This document shows positions 16,539 to 26,204 of a stretch of DNA of 64,000 nucleotides, piece by piece. The notes below the pieces were generated by a model, which was given only the letters and a program-made list of their open reading frames with translations, was not told the origin of the DNA and made no database searches. The number at the start of each line of letters is the position of its first letter. Positions within the stretch are counted from its first letter, which is position 1. This DNA comes from Pseudarthrobacter sp. GA104 (GTDB taxonomy: Bacteria > Actinomycetota > Actinomycetes > Actinomycetales > Micrococcaceae): contig NZ_WOWL01000001.1 in assembly GCF_009741265.1 (NCBI RefSeq), positions 2,232,001-2,296,000 of the forward strand, written 5' to 3'. Both the position numbers and the translations under genes were made by a program.

Positions 16539-19500
16539 ATGAACCACTGTTTTGCGCGCGGAGGCGCGGTCGTGCACGATTCCTCCGATGTAGCTGGCTT
16601 CGGTCCACCCGCTTCGCGGAATCTGCGGCTCTTTGCACTGCTGACAGCACTGCTGGTTGCGGTGGGTGCCCTGGTGGCCCCGGTTGCGGCGTCGGCTGCT
16701 GCGGGTGATGTCGGGGTAGAGGGTCCGTCACATTCGGGGACGGGCACGCCGACGGGCACGAAGCGGGCGGAGAGTGCGTTGTGGTTCAACGACGGGCTCT
16801 GGTGGGGAAACCTGTGGGACACCGCCAGCTCGGATTTCCATATCTTCAGGCTCAATGCCGCGACGGGCTCGTGGGTCAATACGGGCGTGGCGACGGAGAC
16901 GCGGGCGAACACCCATCATGACGTGTTGTGGGACGGGACGACGTTGTATGTGGCGAGCCACATGTTCGTCAACGACGGTCTGCCTGCTGAGGCCAACTTC
17001 CCGACTTTGATGCGGCGTTACAGCTACAACTCAAGTACGAAGACTTACTCGCTGCTGAGTTCCACACAGATCAACAACTACAAAGTTGAGGTCCTGACCA
17101 TCGATAAGGACTCGACTGGTCGGGTGTGGGCCACGTGGCAGCAGGGGAACAAGATCTATCTGAACGCCACTGGCACGGATGGCAAGACCTGGGGAACGCC
17201 GTTCCAGCATCCTGCGTCTCTAAGCAATGTGTCTGTGGACGACACATCGGCTCTGATCGCATTCGGACCCGGCAAGATGGGGCTGATGTGGAGCCGGCAG
17301 GTCGGTGACGCCACAGACGGCATGTACTGGAGCTACCGTGCTGACAGTGCAAGCGGAGCCCCGAACACCGGATGGAGCACTCCTGTGGCGGCGGTTTCGG
17401 GGCAGCGCAGCGCTGATGACCATATGAACTTGAAGTGGCTGGACTCCTCGGGTGACCGGGTTTTCGCCGCCGTCAAGACGTCGTTCACGTCGGCGCCCCA
17501 GCCGTTGATCCAGCTCCTGGAATTGAGCGGTACGACGTGGTCGCACCACACGATCGCGCCGGTGTCAGAGTGCCCGAACCGGGTGATCGTCCTGATTGAC
17601 GAGAGCACGCAGATGCTGCGCACCTTCGCCACGTATCCGAAGCCGAACGGCACGACGAACGCGGGCGTCTGCACCACCTCCGGGGGCGCGATCTACGAGA
17701 AGTCAACGCCGCTAAACAAGATCGACTTCACAGCAGCGAAGACAGCCCGCATCGTGGACGCCGACCAGTATGTCCACAACGTGACGTCAACGAAACAGAA
17801 CCTCAACAGTGCGGCGCGGGGCACGGCGAAAAGCGGTCTGCTGGTGCTCGCCGACGTCAACGCAACAAGCCGGTACTGGCACTTCTACGATCCCAGCAGT
17901 GGCGCTGATACGACGGCTCCGACCGTGACGGGTACGTCTCCGGCTGATGGTGCGACCGGTGTGGCGGTGACGGCGAACGCGACGGGTACGTTCTCGGAGG
18001 CGATGGATTCCTCGACGGTCACGTCGAGCACGTTCGAGTTGTACGAGGGGACGGCGCCGGTTCCGCCAAATGCGACGCCTGTGTCCGCGGTTGTGTCGTA
18101 TACGGGCAACGTTGCGACGTTGAACCCGAACGCTGACCTGAAGGCGGGTACGACGTACACGGCGGTCATCAAGGGCGGCTCCGGTGGCGTGAAGGATGTT
18201 GCCGGTAACGCGTTGGCGCAGGACAAGACCTGGTCCTTCACCACGGCTGCCGCGGGCGGCGGCGATACGACGGCTCCGACGGTGACGGGTACGTCTCCGG
18301 CCGCTGGTGCGACCGGTGTGGCGGTGACGGCGAACGCGACGGGGACGTTCTCGGAGGCGATGGATGCCTCGACGGTCACGTCGAGCACGTTCACGTTGCA
18401 GACGGGGACGACGACGGTGCCGGCGACTGTGTCTTACAGCAGCACGGATAGGGTTGCGACGTTGAACCCTGGCGCGGATCTGGCCGCGGGTACGACGTAC
18501 ACGGCGACGATCAAGGGCGGCTCCGGTGGCGTGAAGGATGTTGCCGGTAACGCGTTGGCGCAGGACAAGACCTGGACGTTCACCACGGCTGCCGCGGGCG
18601 GGGGCACGTCGGAAACGGTTACGCTCACGGCCATAGCTGACAGCTATGTGACGAGCGGGGCGACCGGGACGAACTATGGCACGAGCACCCTGCTGGGTGT
18701 GGACAACAGTCCGGTGGAGGTCACGTACCTGAAATTCGACCTGTCAGCCTATGCGGGCAGGACCCTGGTCAGCGCGACCCTGCAGTTGCGTAGTGCCGGG
18801 AGCGGGTCCACGGGTACGCAGAACGTCAAGCTGGTCGCTGATGACAGCTGGACCGAGGGCGGGATCACTTACGGCAGCCGTCCGGCGCTCGGCACCAGCA
18901 TCGGCACACTCGGCCCGACGACGACCAACACCACGTATAACGTTCCGTTGACCGTCAGCGGCCTGACCGGTGAGCTGGGCCAACAACTCTCACTGGGCAT
19001 GGACACCAGCAGCAGTGACGGCCTGGACCTGAACTCCAAGGAGGCCGGCAGCACGAACGCACCCAAGCTCATCCTCACGGTGAGCGGCGGCACTGGCGGC
19101 CCTGGTGATACGACGGCTCCGACGGTGACGAGTACGTCTCCGGCCGCTGGTGCGACCGGTGTGGCGGTGACGGCGAACGCGACGGGGACGTTCTCGGAGG
19201 CGATGGATGCCTCGACGGTCACGTCGAGCACGTTCGAGTTGTACGAGGGGACGGCGCCGGTTCCGCCAAATGCGACGCCTGTGTCCGCGGTTGTGTCGTA
19301 TACGGGCAACGTTGCGACGTTGAACCCGAACGCTGACCTGAAGGCGGGTACGACGTACACGGCGGTCATCAAGGGCGGCTCCAACGGCGTGAAGGATGTT
19401 GCCGGTAACGCGTTGGCGCAGGACAAGACCTGGTCCTTCACCACGGCTGCCGCGGGCGGCGGCGATACGACGGCTCCGACGGTGACGGGTACGTCTCCGG

Positions 19501-21146
19501 CCGCTGGTGCGACCGGTGTGGCGGTGACGGCGAACGCGACGGGGACGTTCTCGGAGGCGATGGATGCCTCGACGGTCACGTCGAGCACGTTCACGTTGCA
19601 GACGGGGACGACGACGGTGCCGGCGACTGTGTCTTACAGCAGCGCGGATAGGGTTGCGACGTTGAACCCTGGTGCGGATCTGGCCGCGGGTACGACGTAC
19701 ACGGCGACGATCAAGGGCGGCTCCGGTGGCGTGAAGGATGTTGCCGGTAACGCGTTGGCGCAGGACAAGACGTGGACGTTTACTACGGCTGCCGCTGGCG
19801 GGGGAACGTCGGAAACGGTTACGCTCACGGCCATAGCTGACAGCTATGTGACGGGCGGGGCGACCGGGACGAACTATGGCACGAGCACCCTGCTGAGTGT
19901 GGACAACAGTCCGGTGGAGGTCTCGTACCTGAAATTCGACCTGTCAGCCTATGCGGGCAGGACCCTGGTCAGCGCGACCCTGCAGTTGCGTAGTGCCGGG
20001 AGCGGGTCCTCGGGTACGCAGAACGTCAAGCTGGTCGCTGATGACAGCTGGACCGAGGGTGGGATCACTTACGGCAGCCGTCCGGCGCTCGGTACCAGCA
20101 TCGGCACACTCGGGCCGACGACGACCAACACCACGTATAACGTTCCGTTGACCGTCAGCGGCCTGACCGGTGAGCTGGGCCAACAACTCTCACTGGGCAT
20201 GGACACCAGCAGCAGTGACGGACTGGACCTGAACTCCAAGGAGGCCGGCAGCACGAACGCACCCAAGCTCATCCTCACGGTGAGCGGCGGCACTGGCGGC
20301 CCTGGTGATACGACGGCTCCGGCGGTGACGGGTACGTCGCCGGTTGCTGGTGCCACTGGTGTGGCGGTGTCGGCGGATGTGACGGGGACGTTCTCGGAGG
20401 CGATGGATGCCTCGACGGTCACGTCGAGCACGTTCACGTTGCAGACGGGTACGTCGCCGGGGGCGGCGACGGTGCCGGCCGTTGTGACCTACAGCAGCGC
20501 GGATAGGGTTGCGACGTTGAACCCTGGTGCGGATCTGTCCGCGGGCACGACGTACACGGCGACGATCAAGGGCGGCTCCAACGGCGTGAAGGATGTTGCC
20601 GGTAACGCGTTGGCGCAGGACAAGACGTGGACGTTTACTACGGCTGCCGCTGGCGGGGGAACGTCGGAAACGGTTACGCTCACGGCCATAGCTGACAGCT
20701 ATGTGACGGGCGGGGCGACCGGGACGAACTATGGCACGAGCACCCTGCTGAGTGTGGACAACAGTCCGGTGGAGGTCTCGTACCTGAAATTCGACCTGTC
20801 AGCCTATGCGGGCAGGACCCTGGTCAGCGCGACCCTGCAGTTGCGTAGTGCCGGGAGCGGGTCCTCGGGTACGCAGAACGTCAAGCTGGTCGCTGATGAC
20901 AGCTGGACCGAGGGTGGGATCACTTACGGCAGCCGTCCGGCGCTCGGTACCAGCATCGGCACACTCGGGCCGACGACGACCAACACCACGTATAACGTTC
21001 CGTTGACCGTCAGCGGCCTGACCGGTGAGCTGGGCCAACAACTCTCACTGGGCATGGACACCAGCAGCAGTGACGGACTGGACCTGAACTCCAAGGAGGC
21101 CGGCAGCACGAACGCACCCAAGCTCATCCTCACGCTGACGAATTAG
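16539..21146 (+). CDS. Large secreted repeat protein: beta-propeller-like head, five Big_5 Ig-like and three DNRLRE/CBM96-like domains
   Basis: The ATG at 16539 follows GGAGG (16526-16530) by about 8 nt and gives 1535 residues. A signal segment (LRLFALLTALLVAVGALVAP, ending ASA) lies near residues 28-54. Residues about 60-450 are rich in Trp/Asp-type beta repeats resembling a BNR/sialidase-fold propeller. Then follow Big_5 domains from about 457, 576, 857, 976 and 1257 (motif TAPTVTGTSPAxGATGVAV, FSEAMDASTV) and DNRLRE-like domains from about 690, 1090 and 1375 (YLKFDLSAYAGRTLVSATLQL). Order is B-B-D-B-B-D-B-D. No LPXTG motif or C-terminal membrane anchor is present. Thr is mostly ACG here, unlike neighbouring genes. 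It is probably a surface or matrix protein that binds glycan; this is inference from domains and the glycan gene context. Confidence 0.82.
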   Translation: MNHCFARGGAVVHDSSDVAGFGPPASRNLRLFALLTALLVAVGALVAPVAASAAAGDVGVEGPSHSGTGTPTGTKRAESALWFNDGLWWGNLWDTASSDFHIFRLNAATGSWVNTGVATETRANTHHDVLWDGTTLYVASHMFVNDGLPAEANFPTLMRRYSYNSSTKTYSLLSSTQINNYKVEVLTIDKDSTGRVWATWQQGNKIYLNATGTDGKTWGTPFQHPASLSNVSVDDTSALIAFGPGKMGLMWSRQVGDATDGMYWSYRADSASGAPNTGWSTPVAAVSGQRSADDHMNLKWLDSSGDRVFAAVKTSFTSAPQPLIQLLELSGTTWSHHTIAPVSECPNRVIVLIDESTQMLRTFATYPKPNGTTNAGVCTTSGGAIYEKSTPLNKIDFTAAKTARIVDADQYVHNVTSTKQNLNSAARGTAKSGLLVLADVNATSRYWHFYDPSSGADTTAPTVTGTSPADGATGVAVTANATGTFSEAMDSSTVTSSTFELYEGTAPVPPNATPVSAVVSYTGNVATLNPNADLKAGTTYTAVIKGGSGGVKDVAGNALAQDKTWSFTTAAAGGGDTTAPTVTGTSPAAGATGVAVTANATGTFSEAMDASTVTSSTFTLQTGTTTVPATVSYSSTDRVATLNPGADLAAGTTYTATIKGGSGGVKDVAGNALAQDKTWTFTTAAAGGGTSETVTLTAIADSYVTSGATGTNYGTSTLLGVDNSPVEVTYLKFDLSAYAGRTLVSATLQLRSAGSGSTGTQNVKLVADDSWTEGGITYGSRPALGTSIGTLGPTTTNTTYNVPLTVSGLTGELGQQLSLGMDTSSSDGLDLNSKEAGSTNAPKLILTVSGGTGGPGDTTAPTVTSTSPAAGATGVAVTANATGTFSEAMDASTVTSSTFELYEGTAPVPPNATPVSAVVSYTGNVATLNPNADLKAGTTYTAVIKGGSNGVKDVAGNALAQDKTWSFTTAAAGGGDTTAPTVTGTSPAAGATGVAVTANATGTFSEAMDASTVTSSTFTLQTGTTTVPATVSYSSADRVATLNPGADLAAGTTYTATIKGGSGGVKDVAGNALAQDKTWTFTTAAAGGGTSETVTLTAIADSYVTGGATGTNYGTSTLLSVDNSPVEVSYLKFDLSAYAGRTLVSATLQLRSAGSGSSGTQNVKLVADDSWTEGGITYGSRPALGTSIGTLGPTTTNTTYNVPLTVSGLTGELGQQLSLGMDTSSSDGLDLNSKEAGSTNAPKLILTVSGGTGGPGDTTAPAVTGTSPVAGATGVAVSADVTGTFSEAMDASTVTSSTFTLQTGTSPGAATVPAVVTYSSADRVATLNPGADLSAGTTYTATIKGGSNGVKDVAGNALAQDKTWTFTTAAAGGGTSETVTLTAIADSYVTGGATGTNYGTSTLLSVDNSPVEVSYLKFDLSAYAGRTLVSATLQLRSAGSGSSGTQNVKLVADDSWTEGGITYGSRPALGTSIGTLGPTTTNTTYNVPLTVSGLTGELGQQLSLGMDTSSSDGLDLNSKEAGSTNAPKLILTLTN
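17907..19106 (+). repeat. 1200-bp intragenic direct repeat, copy 1
   Basis: This unit encodes two Big_5 domains and one DNRLRE-like domain. Copy 2 begins exactly 1200 bp later and differs at only a few scattered bases. Within the unit a shorter 357-bp periodicity (17907, 18264) reflects the two Big_5 modules. Confidence 0.9.
19107..20306 (+). repeat. 1200-bp intragenic direct repeat, copy 2
   Basis: Nearly identical to copy 1 with the same domain order. Differences include TCC-AAC for TCC-GGT near 19380 (GSGG to GSNG) and ACG-AGC to ACG-GGC near 19850. Confidence 0.9.
20307..21146 (+). repeat. Partial third copy of the direct repeat (one Big_5 module fewer)
   Basis: This copy has a single Big_5 module, more diverged at its start (AVTGTSPVAGATGVAVSADV) and carrying a 4-residue insertion (SPGA), then a DNRLRE-like module that is nearly identical to that of copy 2 at an 855-bp offset. 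It ends the gene with KLILTLTN. Confidence 0.85.
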
Positions 21147-21222
21147 GCGGACGCCGGCCGACATGCCCGGCGCCGTCCACATCAGCAACATCACGATCGG
21201 ACACCACTAGACAGGGGACACC

Positions 21223-22323
21223 ATGTACAGGCAGACCAAGTCCAAGACCAAGGCCTTGCACTTCGACATTCACGGCCGCGTCGCGATCCGCGTCGACGCA
21301 GAATCACCGGCAGCGCCGCAGCTCAAGAGCATGTTGGCGTGTTTCGCCACAGACACCGAACTGCCGGCCAACATTGTGGTCGATGACCGGCCGGAGCCGA
21401 TGCCGGATGCTGGCCTACTTGAGCATGAGCTCGCGTACACGGAAAACAGTGTGCGTTTCCAGGCCGAACGACTCCAGATCGTGAGGGACGGGGAGCAGTG
21501 GCGCATTCACGGACCGGGCGAGCTGTTGACCTCCGTGGTCCCTGTTCTCGATGCCGCAATGGTCGGCCGCGGAGCTGGCATGATCCACGCCGCAACCATG
21601 GCGTACCGGGGTCACGCGATCGCGCTTCCGGCCGCCGGAGGGACCGGAAAGACGAGCACCGCGGCCAAGCTGATGCGGCGCGAGGGTTGGTCGTTCATGG
21701 GCGATGACTGGGCCTTTCTCGCCGAGGACGCCACGCTGCTCGGCTACGCGAAGCCGATGTTCATTAAGCCGCACCACCGGAAAATCTACCCGCACCTGTT
21801 TGAAGGGGTCCGGAAGCCGCTCGTCCCGCCTCAGCTCTCGAAGAGTGTCGGCCGCCTCACCACGGTGGTGCATCCGTACGTCATCCGTTACCCGCGCCTC
21901 GCGGACTTCTCCCGGCGTTGGTCGCCGGAGCACCGCATGGTTGATGCCGGGACTGCGTTTCCCGGCCGGGAAGTGACGACGACGGCTCCGCTTGCGGCGG
22001 CCATCTACATCGAGCGCTATGAGGGCTCCAGGTCCCGGATTGTGGAGCGGACAACCGAGTGGATGGTCGACCGCATGATCGGCAACTTCCACATCGAGAT
22101 GGCAAGCTTCTCGCAGCATGTCGTGACAGGCCTGGCCGCTACATCCGTCGTCCCCTGGCGCGAGCACTTCGCCGCAAAAGGCGTAGTCCTGAACAAAGCG
22201 CTCGACGGACGGCCCTGCCACCTGCTGCAGGTGCCCTCCGCGTACACGGCAGACGAAGCGTCTGACGATATCGTCCGGTATCTCGAGGAGCTGCTGCCGT
22301 CGGTCCTGGACGAGCAGATCTGA
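21223..22323 (+). CDS. HprK-like (PEPCK-fold) serine kinase-related protein
   Basis: The 366-residue protein has a P-loop at residues 139-144 (AAGGTGKTS, as in HPr kinase-type folds), followed by GDDW at 160, the equivalent of the HprK acidic motif. The N-terminal 120 residues are a separate beta-rich domain. HprK-like proteins outside the PTS occur in polysaccharide, peptide and lasso-peptide clusters and phosphorylate unknown partners. It has AGGGGA before the ATG and is the first gene of a run with 4-bp overlaps. Target and reaction here are unknown; it could modify a lipid- or sugar-linked intermediate or a partner protein. Confidence 0.65.
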   Translation: MYRQTKSKTKALHFDIHGRVAIRVDAESPAAPQLKSMLACFATDTELPANIVVDDRPEPMPDAGLLEHELAYTENSVRFQAERLQIVRDGEQWRIHGPGELLTSVVPVLDAAMVGRGAGMIHAATMAYRGHAIALPAAGGTGKTSTAAKLMRREGWSFMGDDWAFLAEDATLLGYAKPMFIKPHHRKIYPHLFEGVRKPLVPPQLSKSVGRLTTVVHPYVIRYPRLADFSRRWSPEHRMVDAGTAFPGREVTTTAPLAAAIYIERYEGSRSRIVERTTEWMVDRMIGNFHIEMASFSQHVVTGLAATSVVPWREHFAAKGVVLNKALDGRPCHLLQVPSAYTADEASDDIVRYLEELLPSVLDEQI

Positions 22324-22336
22324 GGGGGTGGGCACA

Positions 22337-23149
22337 GTGGGTCACAGCCCTTCCGAGGTCACCGCGGTCGTTCCGGCCCGCAACGCGGAGCACATGCTCC
22401 CACGCTGCCTGGAGGCCCTTCGTCAGTCCGGCGTAGCGGAGATCATCGTGGTGGACGGATGCTCCACCGATCGTACGGTCGACCTCGCACTCGCGGCAGG
22501 TGCCCGGGTCCTCAGTGATGAAGGCCGCGGCTTGCCGTGGGCGCGAACGCTCGGTGTGCAGAGCAGCAGGACCCCTTGGGTCCTGCTCGTCGACTCTGAC
22601 GTCGTGTTCGGGCCACACGGAGTCGCCGACCTGCTCGCTGAGCTGGTCGAGGGCGATTACGACGCGCTCCAGGCCGGTTTGGAAAGTGTCGCTGGACCGG
22701 GCTACTGGGGGCAGGCGCTGGCACATCACCATCGCACCGGCCGCAGCCGCAACTGGTTCGGGCTCGTAGCGACGATGGTCGACCGAGACCTGATGCTGGG
22801 TGTGGGTTTCGACGACTCGTTCAAGTCGGGCGAGGACATCGAGCTCCGTTGGCGGATGCGGCAGTCAGGGCTGCGGACGGCGGTGTCACAGCGGGTAGTC
22901 GTCGAACATCGTTTTGCCGCCGACGACTTTGACTTCGCCCTGGACCAGTTCCTGATGGACGGAACGGGACTGGGACGGATGATCCGCAAGCACGGCTGGC
23001 GCGGTGCGAGGTTGGCGTTGCTTCCTGCCGCCGCGGCTATCCGGGGCAGCGTCTTGAGCCTCGCCTCGGGCCAGCCCAGGTGGCTGCGCTACTACATCGC
23101 TTTCTGCTGGTACAACTATGCGGGCCTGGCGAAAGGTCTGGCGTCATGA
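22337..23149 (+). CDS. Glycosyltransferase family 2
   Basis: The product is 270 residues. The GT-A core is present: VTAVVPARNAEHMLPRCLEAL, EIIVVDGCSTDRTVDLA, and the metal-binding LVDSDVVFGP. GEDIELRWRMRQSGL near residue 170 is the typical ED-x-EL acceptor-side motif of GT2. I chose the GTG at 22337, 9 nt after GAGGGGG; the GTG at 22328 sits on that ribosome-binding site. The C-terminus may be membrane-associated (RLALLPAAAAIRGSVLSLA). The stop overlaps the flippase ATG by 4 bp. Its sugar donor is unknown. Confidence 0.82.
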   Translation: MGHSPSEVTAVVPARNAEHMLPRCLEALRQSGVAEIIVVDGCSTDRTVDLALAAGARVLSDEGRGLPWARTLGVQSSRTPWVLLVDSDVVFGPHGVADLLAELVEGDYDALQAGLESVAGPGYWGQALAHHHRTGRSRNWFGLVATMVDRDLMLGVGFDDSFKSGEDIELRWRMRQSGLRTAVSQRVVVEHRFAADDFDFALDQFLMDGTGLGRMIRKHGWRGARLALLPAAAAIRGSVLSLASGQPRWLRYYIAFCWYNYAGLAKGLAS

Positions 23150-24429
23150 CCGCTGAACTAGGGACCGCGGTCACGGACCCCTCAACTGTCCGGCACTCCG
23201 CCCTGCGCAGTTCGATCGGCCTCATTGTGGGCAAGGCCGCCCAGATTGGCTGGGGTTTTGCCTTCTGGGTCGTGGCCGCACGCGCGACGTCAGACCGTGA
23301 GGTCGGGCTCGCCATGGCCGCGGTCGCGGCAGTGATGATCTGCACGCAGCTCGCGGTTCTGGGTGCCGGGTCCGCTGTCATCGTTGCGGTGGGACGAGGG
23401 GAGCCGCCCGCGCGGGTGCTGGACGCGGCGTTCGCCATCGTGGGGGCAGCCGGCACCGTGCTGGCCCTCGGCTATCTCGTGCTGCAGTCGGCTGTGGCGC
23501 CGGACACGGCGTCGGCATCGGTTCTCTTCTGGTTAACGTTCCTTGCGGCTGCCGTCACCGGCACCCTGGTGATTGTGCTGGACCAAGCGCTGGTGGCGCT
23601 GGGACGCGGGGCCAGCGCGACCCTGAGGTATGCGTTGGGCGGCGGGGTTTCCCTCGGCGCTGCAGCGCTCGTGGCCTGGCAGGCGCATGGCGCCTCCGCC
23701 GACGTGGTAATGGCCTGCTGGACCCTCGGGAATACAGTGGCGTGCGTCGTCGGTGTGATCCAGCTGCGAAAACTGATTGGCTATCGGCCGCGACCATCCT
23801 TGCGTTCGACGCGCGGCCGTCCACTGCTGGCGGTGGGTATTCCGTACCAGCTCCTCACCCTCACCGAGCGCGCCCCCGGGCTGGTGCTGCCGCTCCTGCT
23901 GGCCCACACGGTGGCGCCTGAGATCGCTGCCTACTGGTATCCCGCATGGATGATGGCCTGGGCTGCCTACTCCGCTCCGATGCTGATGGGCATCGTCCAG
24001 TTTTCCGAAGGTGTCCGCGACCCTCACCGCCTGGTGGCTACAACCTGGGCGAGTCTCCGTTGGTCGCTCGCCATAGGAGGTCTGGCGGCAGTCGTCCTCG
24101 TCCTCCTCGCTCACCCGCTGCTCAGTCTGCTGGGGGAGCGGTACGCTGACGCATCCGCTGACGCTCTGCGGTGGTTGGCGGCCGGACTGGTGCCGTACGC
24201 GGTGCTGCAGGCCTACAACGCCGTGTGCCGGGCTCTCGGCCGTTACACAGAGCCGATCGTGGTCGGCGTGACGCTCGGGGTGGCCCTCTGCGCGTCAGCG
24301 CTGTTGGAGGCCGAAGCGGGCCCCGGCGCCATGGCCCTTGCGTGGCTGGTGGTGCTCTCCATTGGAGCTGTTGCTGCCGGCCTCCGGTTAATCGCCGTTC
24401 TCCGGCGTGTCACGAAGGAGTCACGATGA
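23146..24429 (+). CDS. Polysaccharide-type flippase (MOP superfamily)
   Basis: The 427-residue protein has about 12 hydrophobic segments arranged as in Wzx/MurJ-type oligosaccharide exporters, starting SSIGLIVGKAAQIGWGFAFWVVAA. It overlaps the upstream glycosyltransferase stop and the downstream gene start by 4 bp each. The predicted role is flipping a lipid-linked glycan across the plasma membrane, consistent with the neighbouring glycosyltransferases. Assignment rests on topology and context; the sequence is not close to a characterised member that I can name. Confidence 0.7.
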   Translation: MTAELGTAVTDPSTVRHSALRSSIGLIVGKAAQIGWGFAFWVVAARATSDREVGLAMAAVAAVMICTQLAVLGAGSAVIVAVGRGEPPARVLDAAFAIVGAAGTVLALGYLVLQSAVAPDTASASVLFWLTFLAAAVTGTLVIVLDQALVALGRGASATLRYALGGGVSLGAAALVAWQAHGASADVVMACWTLGNTVACVVGVIQLRKLIGYRPRPSLRSTRGRPLLAVGIPYQLLTLTERAPGLVLPLLLAHTVAPEIAAYWYPAWMMAWAAYSAPMLMGIVQFSEGVRDPHRLVATTWASLRWSLAIGGLAAVVLVLLAHPLLSLLGERYADASADALRWLAAGLVPYAVLQAYNAVCRALGRYTEPIVVGVTLGVALCASALLEAEAGPGAMALAWLVVLSIGAVAAGLRLIAVLRRVTKESR

Positions 24430-26204
24430 CAACCACGATTGATGCGCCCAGCCGCATCCGAGGACGCTGGAAGGCCCGTGACGCGTGGTGCGCACTGGCG
24501 GGGGTCGTGTCGCTGGCGCTTGCCGTGTGGGCCGCTTCCACGGTCGCCGTTCCCGTGAACAGCGACCTGGGGCTCGTTGCCGTGCTCCCCTACCCGTTCT
24601 GGGCAGGGGTCCTGATTCTGAACGTCGCCTTCGTTGTGGCCCTGCGAGGGGATGCCTCAGGTCCGGCAGGCCGGGCGGTCTTGATGTGGCTGGTGCTGGT
24701 GTTGGTGCTCGTGCTCTTCGGGACGGCAGCCTTCGTCACGGACGTACCGCGTGGTGAGGTCGCGTTCCGTCATCTCGGCATTGCCGACGCCCTCTCGCGC
24801 AGCCAGGGGATCGACCCCGACATTGACGCCTACTTTAACTGGCCGGGTTTCTTCGCCCTCCTGGCGACAGTACTGAAGGCAACCGGCCTCGACCCGGTAG
24901 CCCTTGCCCTGTGGGCGCCGGTGCTCAACGTGGGTCTGTGGCTCGCTGCCCTGGGCGTGCTGATGCGCTACCTTACGCAGGATCCGCGACGGCGCTGGCT
25001 CGTGCTCTGGCTCTTCTGCCTCGGCAACTGGCAGGACCAGGACTACCTGTCTCCCCAAGCCTTCGGCTTCTTCCTGTACCTCGTCGTGATCGCACTTGTC
25101 GTCGGCCCGCTGGCCGCGCGGCCCCCCAAGTTCCGCGGCTTCCGAGACGTCGACGTGGCGGCGTGGTGGCAAGGGCGGTCCCCGGCTGAGCCCCGGCCAG
25201 GGTACCGGGTGAGCGCCCTCGCGGTGGCTCTCGTGCTCATCGCGGTCATCTGCGCGAGCCATCAACTGACGCCTTTCCTGTTGCTCATTTCCCTCACCGC
25301 TCTCACCCTGAGCGGACATGTCTGGCCCGGCCGGCTGCCCCTGATCACCGCGGTCCTGCTGGCACTCTGGCTCGCCTACCCCGCCAGTGCATACCTCGCC
25401 GGGAACCCGCCCCTGGCGGAAGGAGGTGTGCTGGCCGCAATCAATGCCAACGTCGTCGACCGCGTGAGCGGGACCGCCGGGCACGTGCTCGTGGTGCAGG
25501 CCAGGGTCGTTCTCACCCTCCTGCTGTGGGCGCTTGCCGCGGCGGGCGCGGTGCGCGACTGGCGCAGGGGGCGGTTCGACATCCGGGTAGTCCTCCTTGC
25601 CGTCACCCCCCTGCTGCTCTTCCCCGTGCAGCTGTACGGCGGGGAAATGCTCATCCGCGTCTCGCTTTTCGCCCTGCCCTTCATCGCTTTGCAGGCATGC
25701 TCGATCCTGCTTCCCACTGAAGGCAGGACACAGCCCTCACTCCGTGCCGCGGGGGGCCTCGCGCTGACGTTCTGCCTGTTGGGCCTGCTGACAGTGACAG
25801 GCCGGTTCGGGAACGCCCAGTTTGACGTCTTCACCGACAACGAGATCGCTGCCGTCGCCGCCGTACAGCGCCTCGCGCCGCCCGGCTCAACGATCATCTC
25901 GGCTTCCCCCCCGACGCCGTGGCGCAGCGAGGCCTACCTCGAGCACCCGTATCGGACCATGGACTACATGTGCCGGTCCGACTTGTCTACGGCGGCGTGC
26001 GGCCCAGTCGTTTACGACAATGCCCGGAAAAACCCTGCCGGTGCCGTCTTGTTGCTCACCCGCTCGTCGGAAGCGAGTCTTGTGCTTCGGGGCGCCAGCA
26101 GCGCCGGCGGCTTCGCCGAGCTGGAGGCGTGGCTAAGCGCGCAGGATGGAGTGGAACTAGTGTTCAGCAATGCAGACGCCCGCGCCTACCGGGTGACGCC
26201 ATGA
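24426..26204 (+). CDS. Polytopic membrane protein, GT-C-like glycosyltransferase or polymerase candidate
   Basis: The product is 592 residues with about a dozen hydrophobic segments and a C-terminal extracytoplasmic part of about 120 residues. An acidic loop after the third to fourth segments (GIDPDIDAYFNWPGFF) is the place where GT-C enzymes carry catalytic Asp/Glu, and QDQDYLSPQAFGFFLYL resembles loops of actinobacterial membrane glycosyltransferases. The C-terminal segment contains two Cys (YMCRSDLSTAACGP). It lies directly after the flippase with 4-bp overlaps on both sides. I infer sugar transfer from a polyprenyl donor or chain polymerisation; no specific family is certain. Confidence 0.6.
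   Translation: MTTTIDAPSRIRGRWKARDAWCALAGVVSLALAVWAASTVAVPVNSDLGLVAVLPYPFWAGVLILNVAFVVALRGDASGPAGRAVLMWLVLVLVLVLFGTAAFVTDVPRGEVAFRHLGIADALSRSQGIDPDIDAYFNWPGFFALLATVLKATGLDPVALALWAPVLNVGLWLAALGVLMRYLTQDPRRRWLVLWLFCLGNWQDQDYLSPQAFGFFLYLVVIALVVGPLAARPPKFRGFRDVDVAAWWQGRSPAEPRPGYRVSALAVALVLIAVICASHQLTPFLLLISLTALTLSGHVWPGRLPLITAVLLALWLAYPASAYLAGNPPLAEGGVLAAINANVVDRVSGTAGHVLVVQARVVLTLLLWALAAAGAVRDWRRGRFDIRVVLLAVTPLLLFPVQLYGGEMLIRVSLFALPFIALQACSILLPTEGRTQPSLRAAGGLALTFCLLGLLTVTGRFGNAQFDVFTDNEIAAVAAVQRLAPPGSTIISASPPTPWRSEAYLEHPYRTMDYMCRSDLSTAACGPVVYDNARKNPAGAVLLLTRSSEASLVLRGASSAGGFAELEAWLSAQDGVELVFSNADARAYRVTP

Noticed and set aside
17885..21133. Repeated 66-, 80- and 120-residue open frames on both strands at 1200- and 855-bp offsets
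   Set aside because: They are shadow frames multiplied by the coding repeat, not a gene family or a CRISPR array.
17907..21146. CRISPR-like regular repeats
   Set aside because: Repeat units are 357-1200 bp, contiguous and in frame in one long coding sequence; no unique spacers.
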